Positions 16,169-25,603 of a stretch of DNA of 64,000 nucleotides are shown here, piece by piece. The DNA is from RUG100 sp050953405 (GTDB taxonomy: Bacteria > Bacillota > Clostridia > Peptostreptococcales > Anaerovoracaceae): positions 1,016,014 through 1,080,013 of the forward strand of contig JBMNMP010000001.1 in assembly GCA_050953405.1 (NCBI GenBank). The letters are read 5' to 3'. A program made the translations under genes and the position numbers. A model generated the notes under the pieces. It did no database searches and was not told the DNA's origin. It was given only the letters and a program-made list of their open reading frames with translations. The stretch's first letter is position 1; each line of letters starts with the position of its first letter.

Positions 16169-17146
16169 TTGGATAATATCATAAAGGTGAGATTACATGA
16201 AGGCCTGGACAGGAGCGAACTGTTCGGCAGTATGGACAGCAATCTGATGCTGCTCAAGGAAGCAATGAACATCGATATCATCCAGCGTGACAATGAACTG
16301 GTGGTCAAGGGAGAGGATGCCGCCAGGGCTGAGAAAGTCATCAACGAGATGATATCCATCATAGATTCGGGGGAACAACTGGACAGCCAGAAAGTGAATT
16401 ATGTCATAGCGCTGGCGGATAAGGGCATGTCCTACCGTGAGAATGATATCGAAAAAGACATCATCTGCTATACGCACATGGGAAAACCGCTGCGCCCGAA
16501 GACCATCGGACAGAAACACTATGCGAATTCCATCAGGAACAAGGATGTGGTATTCGGCATCGGACCGGCGGGCACCGGTAAGACCTACATCGCGGTGGCC
16601 ATGGCGGTCAGCGCATTCAAGAAAAAAGATGTCGAAAAACTGATCCTGGCGAGGCCGGCCGTGGAAGCCGGGGAGAGACTGGGCTTTCTGCCGGGGGACC
16701 TCCAGGAAAAGGTGGATCCCTATATGCGGCCTCTCTATGATGCGCTCTACGATGTGCTGGGCAGAGACAGCACTATGCGCCTCAAGGAAAAGGAAGTCAT
16801 CGAGATCGTGCCGCTGGCTTACATGAGGGGGCGTACGCTTGACAACGCCTTCATCATCCTCGATGAGGCCCAGAATACCACCAGGGAACAGATGAAGATG
16901 TTCCTCACCAGGATGGGCTTTGGATCGAAGATGGTGATCACGGGGGACATCACGCAGATCGACCTGCCCCGGGGCAAGACATCCGGACTCGTGGAAGCCT
17001 CGCGTGTGCTGCGCAATGTGAAGGACATAGATTTCTGTTATCTGAAAGAAGCCGATGTTGTGCGTCACCAGCTGGTGCGCAAAATAATCGGCGCGTATGA
17101 AAAGTATTACAAAGAAAATCCGGGAGACGTTGACGAATGGAGTTAG
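16169..17146 (+). CDS. phoH: PhoH-like ATPase (YbeZ type)
   Basis: 325 residues. An N-terminal nucleic-acid-binding-like segment (about 1-100), then the PhoH ATPase domain with Walker A GPAGTGKTYIA, then GDLQEKVDPYMRPLYDAL and Walker B FIILDEAQNTT. PhoH is an RNA-related superfamily I NTPase that works with YbeY, encoded directly downstream with a 10-base overlap. The start codon is TTG behind AAGGAG. It begins a five-gene run with ybeY, cdd, era and recO, a conserved RNA and ribosome maturation group in Firmicutes. The pgpH and dgkA genes often found here are absent. Confidence 0.93.
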   Translation: MDNIIKVRLHEGLDRSELFGSMDSNLMLLKEAMNIDIIQRDNELVVKGEDAARAEKVINEMISIIDSGEQLDSQKVNYVIALADKGMSYRENDIEKDIICYTHMGKPLRPKTIGQKHYANSIRNKDVVFGIGPAGTGKTYIAVAMAVSAFKKKDVEKLILARPAVEAGERLGFLPGDLQEKVDPYMRPLYDALYDVLGRDSTMRLKEKEVIEIVPLAYMRGRTLDNAFIILDEAQNTTREQMKMFLTRMGFGSKMVITGDITQIDLPRGKTSGLVEASRVLRNVKDIDFCYLKEADVVRHQLVRKIIGAYEKYYKENPGDVDEWS

Positions 17147-17592
17147 TGATAAGCGAAGAGATGTACGGACTGGAGGCACTGACCGGCGAACTGCGGCGTG
17201 CAGCTGAGCTGGCGCTGGAGCGCGAGGGGGTTTCTCCTGACGGTATCGAAGTCAGTCTCACATTTGTTGACGAGGAAGAGATCAGGGAACTGAATGGAGC
17301 TTACCGCGGCATCGACCGCGTCACCGATGTCCTTTCTTTCCCTCAGTTTGAATCGCCTGAAGACATCCCCGGTGCGCAGAAAGTGCTGCTGGGTGATGTC
17401 GTCATCTGTCGCCAGCAGGCGGAGAGGCAGGCTGAGGAGTACGGCCATTCCAGGGAGCGCGAGCTGGTCTATCTCTTCGTGCACAGCATATTCCATCTGC
17501 TGGGCTACGATCATATTCAGGATGATGACAAGCGCGAGATGCGGAAGGCGGAAGAAGAGGTAATGGCCCGCCTGGGCCTTGAAAGGAAGTGA
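17137..17592 (+). CDS. ybeY: Endoribonuclease YbeY (16S rRNA maturation)
   Basis: 151 residues with the family zinc motif in HSIFHLLGYDHIQDDD (HxxxHxxGYDH) and the conserved segment RGIDRVTDVLSFP. YbeY is a metal-dependent nuclease in 16S rRNA 3' maturation and ribosome quality control; it cooperates with PhoH/YbeZ and Era, which flank it here. It starts inside the end of phoH. Confidence 0.96.
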   Translation: MELVISEEMYGLEALTGELRRAAELALEREGVSPDGIEVSLTFVDEEEIRELNGAYRGIDRVTDVLSFPQFESPEDIPGAQKVLLGDVVICRQQAERQAEEYGHSRERELVYLFVHSIFHLLGYDHIQDDDKREMRKAEEEVMARLGLERK

Positions 17593-17596
17593 GGAG

Positions 17597-17971
17597 ATGT
17601 ACAGGGAATTATATCGCAGGGCGCGGCAGGCACTGGCAAACGCTTATGCGCCGTACTCGGGATTCAAAGTCGGAGCTGCCATCAGGACCGGGAGCGGCAG
17701 AATCTACACCGGCGTGAACGTGGAGAATGCATCTTATGGAGCTGCGATATGCGCTGAAAGGACGGCTGCCTGCAAGGCAGTCAGTGAAGGCGACCGTGAA
17801 TTCGAGGCTATCGCTATAGCCAGCAGCGACGGAGCCGCCTGGCCGTGCGGGATCTGCAGGCAGTTCCTGTCCGAGTTCAGCACGGATATGCAGGTGATTA
17901 CCGGCGACAATGAAGATCATCTTGAAGTTCTGGAACTATCTGAATTATTACCGAAAGGATTCAAAATTTGA
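17597..17971 (+). CDS. cdd: Cytidine deaminase
   Basis: About 124 residues of the small tetrameric type. Zinc and catalytic motifs are CAERTA and PCGICRQ, and the N-terminal YAPYSGFKVGAA is typical. It deaminates cytidine and deoxycytidine in pyrimidine salvage. The start ATG at 17597 follows AAGGA at 9 bases; a TTG at 17581 in the same frame would overlap ybeY and is less likely. The stop overlaps the TTG start of era. Confidence 0.95.
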   Translation: MYRELYRRARQALANAYAPYSGFKVGAAIRTGSGRIYTGVNVENASYGAAICAERTAACKAVSEGDREFEAIAIASSDGAAWPCGICRQFLSEFSTDMQVITGDNEDHLEVLELSELLPKGFKI

Positions 17972-18846
17972 AAAGCGGATTTATTAGCATTACAGGCAGG
18001 CCTAATGTAGGGAAGTCGACCCTTTTGAACGCGATACTGGGCGAGAAGATCGCCATCACTACCAGCAAGCCGCAGACGACGAGAAACAGCGTGCGCGGCA
18101 TCTACACCGATGACGAGGCACAGATGATTTTCCTGGACACCCCCGGCATACACAAGCCGAGGAACAAGCTGGGAGAATACATGACGGATGTGGCTTTGTC
18201 TGCAATGAACGATGTCGACATAATTCTTTTTCTGGTCGATGACGAGCTCTCGGCGGAACCCGGGGACAAGTTCATCGTGGACAGGCTGGCGCAGACGGAG
18301 ACCCCGAAGATCCTCGTGATCAACAAGCTGGACGAGATAGGGCCCGAAAAATACCTCAAGATCTTTGAGGAATACAAAGAGCTGGGTATGTTCGATGAAA
18401 TAATCGGGATCTCCGCACTCAAGAAGACAAATATCAGCGACCTGATAGCGGCACTGAAGGCGAGACTGGACGAAGGGCCGGCTTATTACCCGGCGGATAT
18501 GGTCACCGACCATCCGGAACGCTTTATAGTCAGCGAAATCATCAGGGAGAAGCTGCTGATGTATCTTGACCAGGAGATCCCGCACGGTGTCGCCGTGGAG
18601 ATCGAAAAGTACGAGGAACAGGAAAATCTGACGCGCATCAGCGCTGTAATATACTGCGAGAAGAAGTCACACAAGTCGATAATCATCGGCAAAGGGGGCC
18701 GCAAGCTGAAAGGCGTGGGCAAGAGCGCGCGCGAAGAGATCCAGAAGCTGACAGGCACCAAAGTCTATCTGCAGTTGTGGGTCAAGGTAAAGGAAAACTG
18801 GCGTGACTCTGATTTCATGCTATCCAACTTCGGATACAAGGAATAG
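17968..18846 (+). CDS. era: GTPase Era
   Basis: 292 residues. GTPase domain with G1 GRPNVGKST, G3 DTPG, G4 NKLD and the SALKKTNI G5 region; the C-terminal KH domain carries the IIGKGGRKLKGVG RNA-binding loop. Era binds the 3' end of 16S rRNA and helps 30S assembly. The start is TTG overlapping the cdd stop (TTGA), so translation is coupled. Confidence 0.97.
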   Translation: MKSGFISITGRPNVGKSTLLNAILGEKIAITTSKPQTTRNSVRGIYTDDEAQMIFLDTPGIHKPRNKLGEYMTDVALSAMNDVDIILFLVDDELSAEPGDKFIVDRLAQTETPKILVINKLDEIGPEKYLKIFEEYKELGMFDEIIGISALKKTNISDLIAALKARLDEGPAYYPADMVTDHPERFIVSEIIREKLLMYLDQEIPHGVAVEIEKYEEQENLTRISAVIYCEKKSHKSIIIGKGGRKLKGVGKSAREEIQKLTGTKVYLQLWVKVKENWRDSDFMLSNFGYKE

Positions 18847-18849
18847 CGG

Positions 18850-19596
18850 ATGTATACGGATACTGAAGGAATCATATTAAGACAGACCAAGATCGTAGGC
18901 GGAAGGCGCATGCTGGTGCTCTTCTCCAAAAAGTACGGCAAGATCAGTGCGGGCTCCTTCATCAACGAGAAGGGACGCAGCAAGAGCGCTCTGGCCATGA
19001 GGCCGTTCACTCACGGCAGGTACGAGCTCTACAAGAAGGGCAGCTATTTCAACATCAACGGCGCGGAGACCATCGAGAGCTATTACCGCATCGGCGAGGA
19101 TGTCGACAAGTACATGAACGCTTCCTACTGCCTGGAGCTGGTAGACAAGCTGCTGGAGGAAGGTGAACCCGCGCCGGGGCTGTTCAATCTGACGTGCGAT
19201 CTGCTGGCGGAGATGGAAAAGCGCCGCGGCAGGTACCTGACTCTGGTCCTGGCATTTGAAGTGAAGGCCCTGCGTCAGATCGGATATCTGCCGGAACTGG
19301 ACAGGTGCGTATCCTGCGGCAAAGAAAAGGAAGCCGCAGCCTTCAATGTTCCCGGGGGCGGCATCATGTGCGCAGACTGCGCAAAGTATACAAAAAATAC
19401 GAATCGCGATTTATTGATTTATGATATCGATTTTGGTATAGTTAATGTGTTAAAGTACTTTCTGGGACATCCCCTGGAAAGTTTGGAAAAACTGGCTTTA
19501 AAGGAAGAAAATATATCTCTCATCAGGACCATACTCAGAGAATATCTGAGATACCATCTGGGCATCGAGGAACTGAAGAGCGAGAACCTGATATAG
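18850..19596 (+). CDS. recO: DNA repair protein RecO
   Basis: 248 residues: an N-terminal OB fold (TEGIILRQTKIVGGRRML), a helical middle part and a four-cysteine zinc motif (CVSCGKE then CADC). RecO loads RecA on SSB-coated DNA together with RecR. It begins 4 bases after era, as in many Firmicutes. Confidence 0.95.
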   Translation: MYTDTEGIILRQTKIVGGRRMLVLFSKKYGKISAGSFINEKGRSKSALAMRPFTHGRYELYKKGSYFNINGAETIESYYRIGEDVDKYMNASYCLELVDKLLEEGEPAPGLFNLTCDLLAEMEKRRGRYLTLVLAFEVKALRQIGYLPELDRCVSCGKEKEAAAFNVPGGGIMCADCAKYTKNTNRDLLIYDIDFGIVNVLKYFLGHPLESLEKLALKEENISLIRTILREYLRYHLGIEELKSENLI

Positions 19597-19626
19597 GTCA
19601 CAAAATCATACAAGGAGGTAATAGGT

Positions 19627-20271
19627 ATGGAAGTCACTCTGGAAAAGATTGAACTGGTAAAAGACAGGACTGGAGTTAGTTACAAGGATGCGAAAGATGC
19701 GCTGGAAGCTGCCGACGGCAGCGTGGTAGACGCTATCATCAACATCGAGGAGACAATCGATTCGATCAAGAGGAGCTCCGCCAAAGAGCAGGGCGCTGCT
19801 GTGGTCGATGCTATAAAGGATCTGATCAAAAAGGGCAACGTATCTAAGATAAATGTCAAGAGCAAGGATGGCGAGACGCTGGTAAATGTACCGGTCAACG
19901 TAGGCATCATAGGTGCGGTGATCGCACCATGGGGAATGATCGCTGCAATTGCGGCAACCATAGGCTTCAAGTGCGTGGTTGAGATCGTCAAGGATGACGG
20001 CACGATCATCGATGTCAGCGACCGTGCTTCCGATTTTGCCGGTAAGGCCAGAGAAAAGGGCAGCGAGTTTGCAGATGCTGCTAAATCAAAGGCTACAGAG
20101 ATGCACGGAAAGGTAAAGGACAAGGCCAGTGGAGCATTCGATGATGCAAAGGATGCTGCTCAGGGCGCTTTTGATTCCGCTGTAGATAAGGCAGCCGGCG
20201 CTTTTGACAAGACTGCAGAGGCGGTCAAGAGCAAATTGGGAAAGGAAGACGAAGAATATTCTTTTGAATAG
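19627..20271 (+). CDS. DUF4342 protein with UBA-like N-terminus
   Basis: 214 residues in three parts: a UBA/TS-N-like helical head (about 1-45, with TGVSYKDAKDALEAADGSVVDAI), a DUF4342 core (about 55-128) with a glycine-rich hydrophobic stretch (VGIIGAVIAPWGMIAAIAA) that may enter or touch the membrane, and a C-terminal low-complexity part (about 140-205) with repeated KDKASGAFDDAKDAA-like turns of amphipathic helix resembling LEA or apolipoprotein-like helices. Function is unknown. A perfect AAGGAGG precedes the ATG. It is 17 bases from glyS. Confidence 0.75.
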   Translation: MEVTLEKIELVKDRTGVSYKDAKDALEAADGSVVDAIINIEETIDSIKRSSAKEQGAAVVDAIKDLIKKGNVSKINVKSKDGETLVNVPVNVGIIGAVIAPWGMIAAIAATIGFKCVVEIVKDDGTIIDVSDRASDFAGKAREKGSEFADAAKSKATEMHGKVKDKASGAFDDAKDAAQGAFDSAVDKAAGAFDKTAEAVKSKLGKEDEEYSFE

Positions 20272-20288
20272 TTGAGAAAGAGGCGTAG

Positions 20289-21692
20289 ATGAGCACAGAA
20301 GTAACAATGGACAAAATCGTGGCTCTGGCAAAAGGCAGAGGATTCGTTTATCCCGGTTCGGAAATTTACGGTGGTCTGGCAAACACATGGGACTACGGTC
20401 CGCTTGGTGTTGAATTCAAAAACAACATCAAAAAGGCCTGGTGGCAGAAGTTTGTACAGGAATCCAAGTATAATGTAGGATTGGATGCCGCCATATTGAT
20501 GAACCCGAAGACCTGGGAAGCATCAGGTCATGTAGGAGGATTTGCGGATCCTCTTATTGATTGCAAAGCCTGCAAGGCTAGGTTCAGAGCCGACAAACTG
20601 ATCGAGGATCACATGAAGGAGACAGGCGCTCCCGTGGAGACCGTCGACGGCTGGCCGAACGAAAAGCTGGAAGCTTATATCAGGGACAATGGAGTCAAAT
20701 GTCCTGAATGCGGTAAGAGCGATTTTACCTGCATCAGGCAGTTTAACCTCATGTTCAAGACCTTCCAGGGCGTTACCGAAGACAGTAAATCAGAAATATA
20801 TCTCAGGCCGGAGACCGCGCAGGGTATATTTGTCAATTTCGCTAATGTACAGAGGACATCGAGAAAGAAGATCCCCTTTGGCATCGCGCAGATCGGCAAA
20901 TCCTTCAGAAACGAGATCACTCCGGGAAACTTTACATTCAGGACCAGGGAATTCGAGCAGATGGAGCTGGAGTTCTTCTGCAAGCCGGGAACGGATCTGG
21001 AATGGCACAAGTACTGGAAAGAGCACTGTGTCAAGTTCCTCGAGAGCCTGGGAATGTCCAACGAAAATATGAGATTGAGAGATCACGGCGAGGAAGAACT
21101 CTCGCATTACAGCAACGCAACGACGGATATCGAGTATCTGTTCCCGTTCGGATGGGGCGAGCTGTGGGGAATCGCCGACAGGACCGATTTCGATCTCAAG
21201 CAGCACATAGAGTATTCAGGACAGAAGATGGAGTACATCGATCCTGAGAGCCATGAAAGATATGTACCTTATTGTATAGAACCTTCACTGGGAGCCGACA
21301 GAGTTGCTCTGGCGTTCCTCATCGAAGCTTACAATGAGGAGACCGTTGTTAACGGCAAGGGTAAGGAAGAAACGAGGACCGTGATGAAGTTCCATCCGGC
21401 CTTAGCGCCATACAAGGCGGCGATATTGCCACTGGCCAAGAAACTGGCCCCCATAGCTGAGCCAATCCATGAAGAATTGTCAAAGTACTTCATGGTTGAC
21501 TATGATACAGCCGGATCGATAGGAAAAAGATATAGGAGAGAGGACGAAATAGGGACGCCATTCTCGATCTGTGTTGATTTCGACACAGAAGAAGATCACT
21601 GCGTGACCATTCGCGATCGCGACACCATGGAACAAATCAGACTGCCAATCGACGAGGTAAGAAGTTATATTGAGGAAAAGCTTAGATTTTAA
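20289..21692 (+). CDS. glyS: Glycyl-tRNA synthetase (alpha-2 type)
   Basis: 467 residues of the single-chain dimeric class II type. Seen: GSEIYGGLANTWDYGPLG, motif 2 in FRNEITPGNFTFRTREFEQMELEFF, a zinc-ribbon-like insertion (CKACKARF, CPECGKSDFTC), motif 3 EPSLGADRVALAFL, and an anticodon-binding C-terminus. It charges tRNA-Gly. No T-box leader is present: only 17 bases separate it from the gene before it. Confidence 0.97.
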   Translation: MSTEVTMDKIVALAKGRGFVYPGSEIYGGLANTWDYGPLGVEFKNNIKKAWWQKFVQESKYNVGLDAAILMNPKTWEASGHVGGFADPLIDCKACKARFRADKLIEDHMKETGAPVETVDGWPNEKLEAYIRDNGVKCPECGKSDFTCIRQFNLMFKTFQGVTEDSKSEIYLRPETAQGIFVNFANVQRTSRKKIPFGIAQIGKSFRNEITPGNFTFRTREFEQMELEFFCKPGTDLEWHKYWKEHCVKFLESLGMSNENMRLRDHGEEELSHYSNATTDIEYLFPFGWGELWGIADRTDFDLKQHIEYSGQKMEYIDPESHERYVPYCIEPSLGADRVALAFLIEAYNEETVVNGKGKEETRTVMKFHPALAPYKAAILPLAKKLAPIAEPIHEELSKYFMVDYDTAGSIGKRYRREDEIGTPFSICVDFDTEEDHCVTIRDRDTMEQIRLPIDEVRSYIEEKLRF

Positions 21693-21705
21693 GGAGCTGA
21701 TAAAC

Positions 21706-24327
21706 ATGGAAAAGTTTGTTTATTCTTTTAACGAAGGCTCGAAAGACATGAGGAGTCTTTTGGGCGGAAAAGGTGCAAACCTTGCCGAGATGACAAAGAT
21801 CGGTCTGCCGGTGCCCTTCGGGTTCACGGTAACCACCGAAGCCTGCAATAAGTATTATGATGATGGTGAAAAGCTGAGCGATGATATCGTAGACCAGATA
21901 TTCGAGAAGCTCGATGAGCTGGAAACTGTATCCGGCAAAAAGTTCGGCAGCGCTGCTAATCCGCTGCTGGTATCGGTCAGGTCGGGTGCTGTATTCTCCA
22001 TGCCGGGAATGATGGACACCATCCTGAACCTCGGTCTCAACGAAGAGACTGTCAAGGGACTGGCAAAACTGACTGAAAACGAGAGATTCGCTTATGACAG
22101 CTACAGAAGATTCATCCAGATGTTTGGCGACGTTGTCATGGAGATACCGAAGACAAAGTTCGACAGGATATTCGATGGAAAGAAAGAAGAAAAAGGCTGT
22201 AAATACGATGTAGAACTGACCACTGAAGATCTTCAGGATATCATAGTGGACTACAAAAAGCAGGTAAAGGCGGAAATGGGCAGAGACTTCCCGCAGGATC
22301 CCAAGGATCAGCTGATGGAAGCTGTCATGGCTGTCTTCCGTTCCTGGAACAACGAGAGGGCTATCCTCTACAGGAAGCTGAACAACATCCCGGGTAATCT
22401 GGGTACTGCAGTAAACGTGCAGTCCATGGTATTCGGAAACATGGGAGATACTTCGGGTACCGGAGTTGCCTTCACAAGGAGCCCTTCCGATGGAACAAAC
22501 GATATCTACGGCGAATTCCTGGTCAATGCCCAGGGCGAAGACGTAGTTGCCGGCATCAGGACTCCACAGCCGATCAAGGAAATGGCTGATGCCTTCCCTG
22601 AGGTTTACAAAGAATTCATCCGCATCGCTGATCTGCTGGAAAAGCACTATCACGATATGCAGGACATGGAATTTACAGTTGAAAGAAACAAACTTTACAT
22701 GCTGCAGACGAGAAACGGCAAGAGAACGGCTACTGCGGCGGTAAAGACCGCAGTCGATATGGTCGAAGAGGGACTGATCGACAAGGAGACAGCGATCACG
22801 AGGATCGAACCGGCTCAGGTCGACCAGCTGCTGCATCCCAAGTTCGATGAAGAAGCTCTCAAGAACGCAGTATCCATAGCCAAAGGGCTGCCGGCTTCAC
22901 CGGGAGCCGCTGCCGGCAAGATCTATTTCAATGCTGCTGACGCTGTAGCGGCGTCTGAAAACGGAGAAAACTCCCTGCTGGTTAGACTGGAGACTTCACC
23001 TGAGGACCTGGCTGGAATGGTGGCTGCAGAAGGTATCCTCACCGCCAGAGGCGGCAGGACTTCACATGCTGCTGTTGTAGCCAGAGGCATGGGTAAGTGC
23101 TGTGTATCCGGCTGCTCTGAGATCAAGGTAGATGAAGAGACCAAGACTCTGGTCATCGGAGAAGACACTTTCAGGGAAGGGGATTTCCTCTCACTGAACG
23201 GTACCACAGGAGACGTTTACAAGGGCGAGATCAAGACGGTACCGCCGACACTGTCCGGTGACTTTGGTACCATCATGAAGTGGGCTGATGAGATCAGGGA
23301 GCTGAAGGTTAGGACCAACGCCGACAACCCCAGAGATGCCCAGCAGGCCGTTGACTTCGGAGCCGAGGGCATAGGTCTCTGCAGAACGGAGCACATGTTC
23401 TTCGAAGATGAAAGGATCCCTGCGATCAGGAGAATGATCCTCGCTGACAATGTTGAGGAAAGAAGAGAAGCCCTTGCGGGACTGCTCCCGTACCAGAAGA
23501 GCGACTTTAAGGGCCTGTACGAAGTCATGGAGGAAAGACCGGTGACCATCAGACTGCTGGATCCGCCGCTCCACGAATTCGTACCGCATACAGAAGAAGA
23601 GCAGAGAGAATTATCAAAGCAGTACAACATTCCTCTGGAAAAGATCCAGAAGAGAGTTGCCGAGCTGGAGGAATTCAACCCGATGCTGGGACACAGGGGC
23701 TGCCGTCTTGCGGTCACCTATCCTGAGATCGCTGAGATGCAGACCGATGCCATCATCATGGCGGCTGTGGAACTCAAAAAGGAAAAGGATATGGATATCC
23801 AGCCGGAGATCATGATCCCGCTGGTGGGCATGAAGTCAGAGCTGGCAGATGTCAAGAAAATAGTTGTGGATACAGCTGAAAAGATATTTAAAAAAGAAGG
23901 GGTCACCATCCAGTACAAGGTTGGAACCATGATCGAGATCCCCAGAGCTGCTCTGACAGCCGATGAGATCGCGGAGGAAGCTGAATTCTTCTCCTTTGGA
24001 ACGAACGACCTTACTCAGATGACCTTTGGCTTTTCGAGAGATGACACCGGCAAGATCATCAAGGAATACATGGACAAGGGCATCCTTGAAGAGGATCCAT
24101 TCCAGACACTCGACCAGGAGGGTGTAGGACAGCTGGTGGAAATGGGCGTCAAGAAGGGACGCGCAACCAGACCGAACATCAAACTGGGAATCTGCGGCGA
24201 ACACGGCGGCGATCCCAAGACCATCGATTATTGCCACAGGATCGGCCTCAACTACGTTTCCTGCTCTCCGTACAGAGTCCCCATTGCGAGACTGGCGGCA
24301 GCACAGGCAGTAGTCAATAACAAGTAA
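21706..24327 (+). CDS. ppdK: Pyruvate, phosphate dikinase
   Basis: 873 residues, the normal PPDK length. ATP-grasp nucleotide domain (MRSLLGGKGANLAEM), phosphohistidine domain with GGRTSHAAVVARGMGK (catalytic His), and a C-terminal TIM barrel with the PEP-binding GICGEHGGDP motif. It interconverts pyruvate, ATP and phosphate with PEP, AMP and pyrophosphate, common in clostridia for PEP or pyrophosphate economy. The start ATG at 21706 follows AAGGAG; a longer frame from 21670 would overlap glyS. It ends at a strong terminator. Confidence 0.97.
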   Translation: MEKFVYSFNEGSKDMRSLLGGKGANLAEMTKIGLPVPFGFTVTTEACNKYYDDGEKLSDDIVDQIFEKLDELETVSGKKFGSAANPLLVSVRSGAVFSMPGMMDTILNLGLNEETVKGLAKLTENERFAYDSYRRFIQMFGDVVMEIPKTKFDRIFDGKKEEKGCKYDVELTTEDLQDIIVDYKKQVKAEMGRDFPQDPKDQLMEAVMAVFRSWNNERAILYRKLNNIPGNLGTAVNVQSMVFGNMGDTSGTGVAFTRSPSDGTNDIYGEFLVNAQGEDVVAGIRTPQPIKEMADAFPEVYKEFIRIADLLEKHYHDMQDMEFTVERNKLYMLQTRNGKRTATAAVKTAVDMVEEGLIDKETAITRIEPAQVDQLLHPKFDEEALKNAVSIAKGLPASPGAAAGKIYFNAADAVAASENGENSLLVRLETSPEDLAGMVAAEGILTARGGRTSHAAVVARGMGKCCVSGCSEIKVDEETKTLVIGEDTFREGDFLSLNGTTGDVYKGEIKTVPPTLSGDFGTIMKWADEIRELKVRTNADNPRDAQQAVDFGAEGIGLCRTEHMFFEDERIPAIRRMILADNVEERREALAGLLPYQKSDFKGLYEVMEERPVTIRLLDPPLHEFVPHTEEEQRELSKQYNIPLEKIQKRVAELEEFNPMLGHRGCRLAVTYPEIAEMQTDAIIMAAVELKKEKDMDIQPEIMIPLVGMKSELADVKKIVVDTAEKIFKKEGVTIQYKVGTMIEIPRAALTADEIAEEAEFFSFGTNDLTQMTFGFSRDDTGKIIKEYMDKGILEEDPFQTLDQEGVGQLVEMGVKKGRATRPNIKLGICGEHGGDPKTIDYCHRIGLNYVSCSPYRVPIARLAAAQAVVNNK

Positions 24328-24372
24328 GCTGCAAGGCTGTTAACAGCTGATAACTAATATAGTTCATCTATA

Positions 24373-24411
24373 GGCAATTGCGCCATCACGGTGGCGCAAT
24401 TGCCGTTTTTT
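24373..24411 (+). terminator. Rho-independent terminator after ppdK
   Basis: GGCAATTGCGCCA (24373-24385) pairs with TGGCGCAATTGCC (24392-24404) around a short loop, followed by GTTTTTTG. Thirteen perfect pairs make it the strongest hairpin in the window. Confidence 0.95.
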
Positions 24412-24427
24412 GTATGCTGAGAAGATA

Positions 24428-24456
24428 TTGACCGCTGCCAATAAATGGAATATAAT
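24428..24456 (+). promoter_or_regulatory. Sigma-A promoter for the TadZ-like gene
   Basis: TTGACC (24428-24433), a 17-base spacer and TATAAT (24451-24456), just after the ppdK terminator. Confidence 0.8.
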
Positions 24457-24506
24457 GGAAATACTAGTCAACTGAAAGCTGATGTTTTGCGGGAGGATCA
24501 TGAAAT

Positions 24507-25505
24507 ATGAAGATAATGGTGAACATCGAACTCGAAGATGCCGAGCTGGCCGGGGCACTGGCGGCGGCGTTCAGCAGGCAGGAACGCTCTTTGTCGGCGT
24601 TTATCGGAGGCGAAAACGTTTTGACTGATATCTATCTCAAGGAATACGGCAGCGGCAGACAGAAGGACAGCGTATACCTCACTGACAACGAGGCCGTGGC
24701 CGACTGGGACAACCATATTTATTATAAATACGGTAGTGTGAGGCGCCTGGCGGCCGGGATAATGGCCGCCTATGCGGAGTACAGCGGTGATCCCGTCCTG
24801 CCGCTGCCGGACGGCAGGATAGAAGTGGCGGGGTTTGCTTCTTCATCCGGGGGCACGGGCTGTACCACGGTTTCTCTGGGAGTGGCCCGGGAACTGACGC
24901 GCTTTTACGGCAGGAAAGTGCTCTATCTGCCGCTGAGCCCCTTCGCCGATGTCGCCGTTCATTTCGGGAATTCCGGTGAAGGTCACGGCCTCAAAAAATA
25001 TCTCTATCATTTTTTGTCTGTTGAGGATCCGCGGCGCATAGCCATAGAAGATTTTCTGGTATGCGATGATTACGGTATCCTCACTTTCCGCCCGGAGCAG
25101 GGAAAGAACCCCCTGTCGGATGATCTCGGGAGCGATGTGTTCAGAGAATTTGTGGCCGCCCTGATGAAATCAGGCAGATTCGACGTGCTGATTTTCGATG
25201 CTGGATGCGGCGCCGGGGACATCGAGGCCGCAGCCCTTGGAATGTGCGACGGCATCGGCTGTATATGCGGCAGGAACGATGATGCATTTGAGGCCTGGCT
25301 GCTGGACGGGAGCCGCAGTGTTTGCGGACAACTGCTGCGCATAAAGAACCGCTGCCGTGATGAAGAAGAGGAGGTGACTGCGGAGGAGAATACGATCGAG
25401 ATCGCTGATGATCCCGCCGGAATCGGTGAGGGAATATCCCTGGATACTGATTTCGGGCTCGGGATCCGGGAACTAGTTCACAGGATGCCGTTTACATTCT
25501 CTTAA
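24507..25505 (+). CDS. TadZ/CpaE-like MinD-family protein with degenerate P-loop
   Basis: 332 residues. A receiver-like N-terminal part (about 1-95) and a MinD/ParA-like domain. The P-loop at 111-121 reads ASSSGGTGCTT, where MinD proteins have KGGxGKTT: both the signature lysine and the P-loop lysine are missing. VLIFDAGCGAG occupies the Walker B-like position. Atypical ATPase domains are known in TadZ, the protein that places Tad pili at the cell pole. The tad genes start 5.8 kb downstream, beyond an unrelated phosphate and ion group, so the assignment as the Tad partner rests on family and neighbourhood, not on operon membership. Confidence 0.6.
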   Translation: MKIMVNIELEDAELAGALAAAFSRQERSLSAFIGGENVLTDIYLKEYGSGRQKDSVYLTDNEAVADWDNHIYYKYGSVRRLAAGIMAAYAEYSGDPVLPLPDGRIEVAGFASSSGGTGCTTVSLGVARELTRFYGRKVLYLPLSPFADVAVHFGNSGEGHGLKKYLYHFLSVEDPRRIAIEDFLVCDDYGILTFRPEQGKNPLSDDLGSDVFREFVAALMKSGRFDVLIFDAGCGAGDIEAAALGMCDGIGCICGRNDDAFEAWLLDGSRSVCGQLLRIKNRCRDEEEEVTAEENTIEIADDPAGIGEGISLDTDFGLGIRELVHRMPFTFS

Positions 25506-25518
25506 CATAGAATTTACA
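25491..25518 (+). promoter_or_regulatory. Pho-box-like triple direct repeat
   Basis: TTTACA-N5-TTAACA-N5-TTTACA with an exact 11-bp period. This matches the Firmicutes PhoP box (TTAACA-like hexamers every 11 bp). It overlaps the stop of the TadZ-like gene and lies about 100 bases before the Na/Pi transporter. Possible -10 sequences are TACTAT or TATTAT at 25551-25559. Confidence 0.75.
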
Positions 25519-25603
25519 TGATGATGCTTTTTGGATGACTGAAATTCCCATACTATTATTTTGGATGGAATTTTTTTAAATAGAGAATGTAGGGAAAGAA
25601 GTT

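Noticed and set aside
20272..20288. T-box riboswitch before glyS
   Set aside because: Only 17 bases separate glyS from the gene before it, and no T-box or specifier hairpin is visible upstream of that gene.
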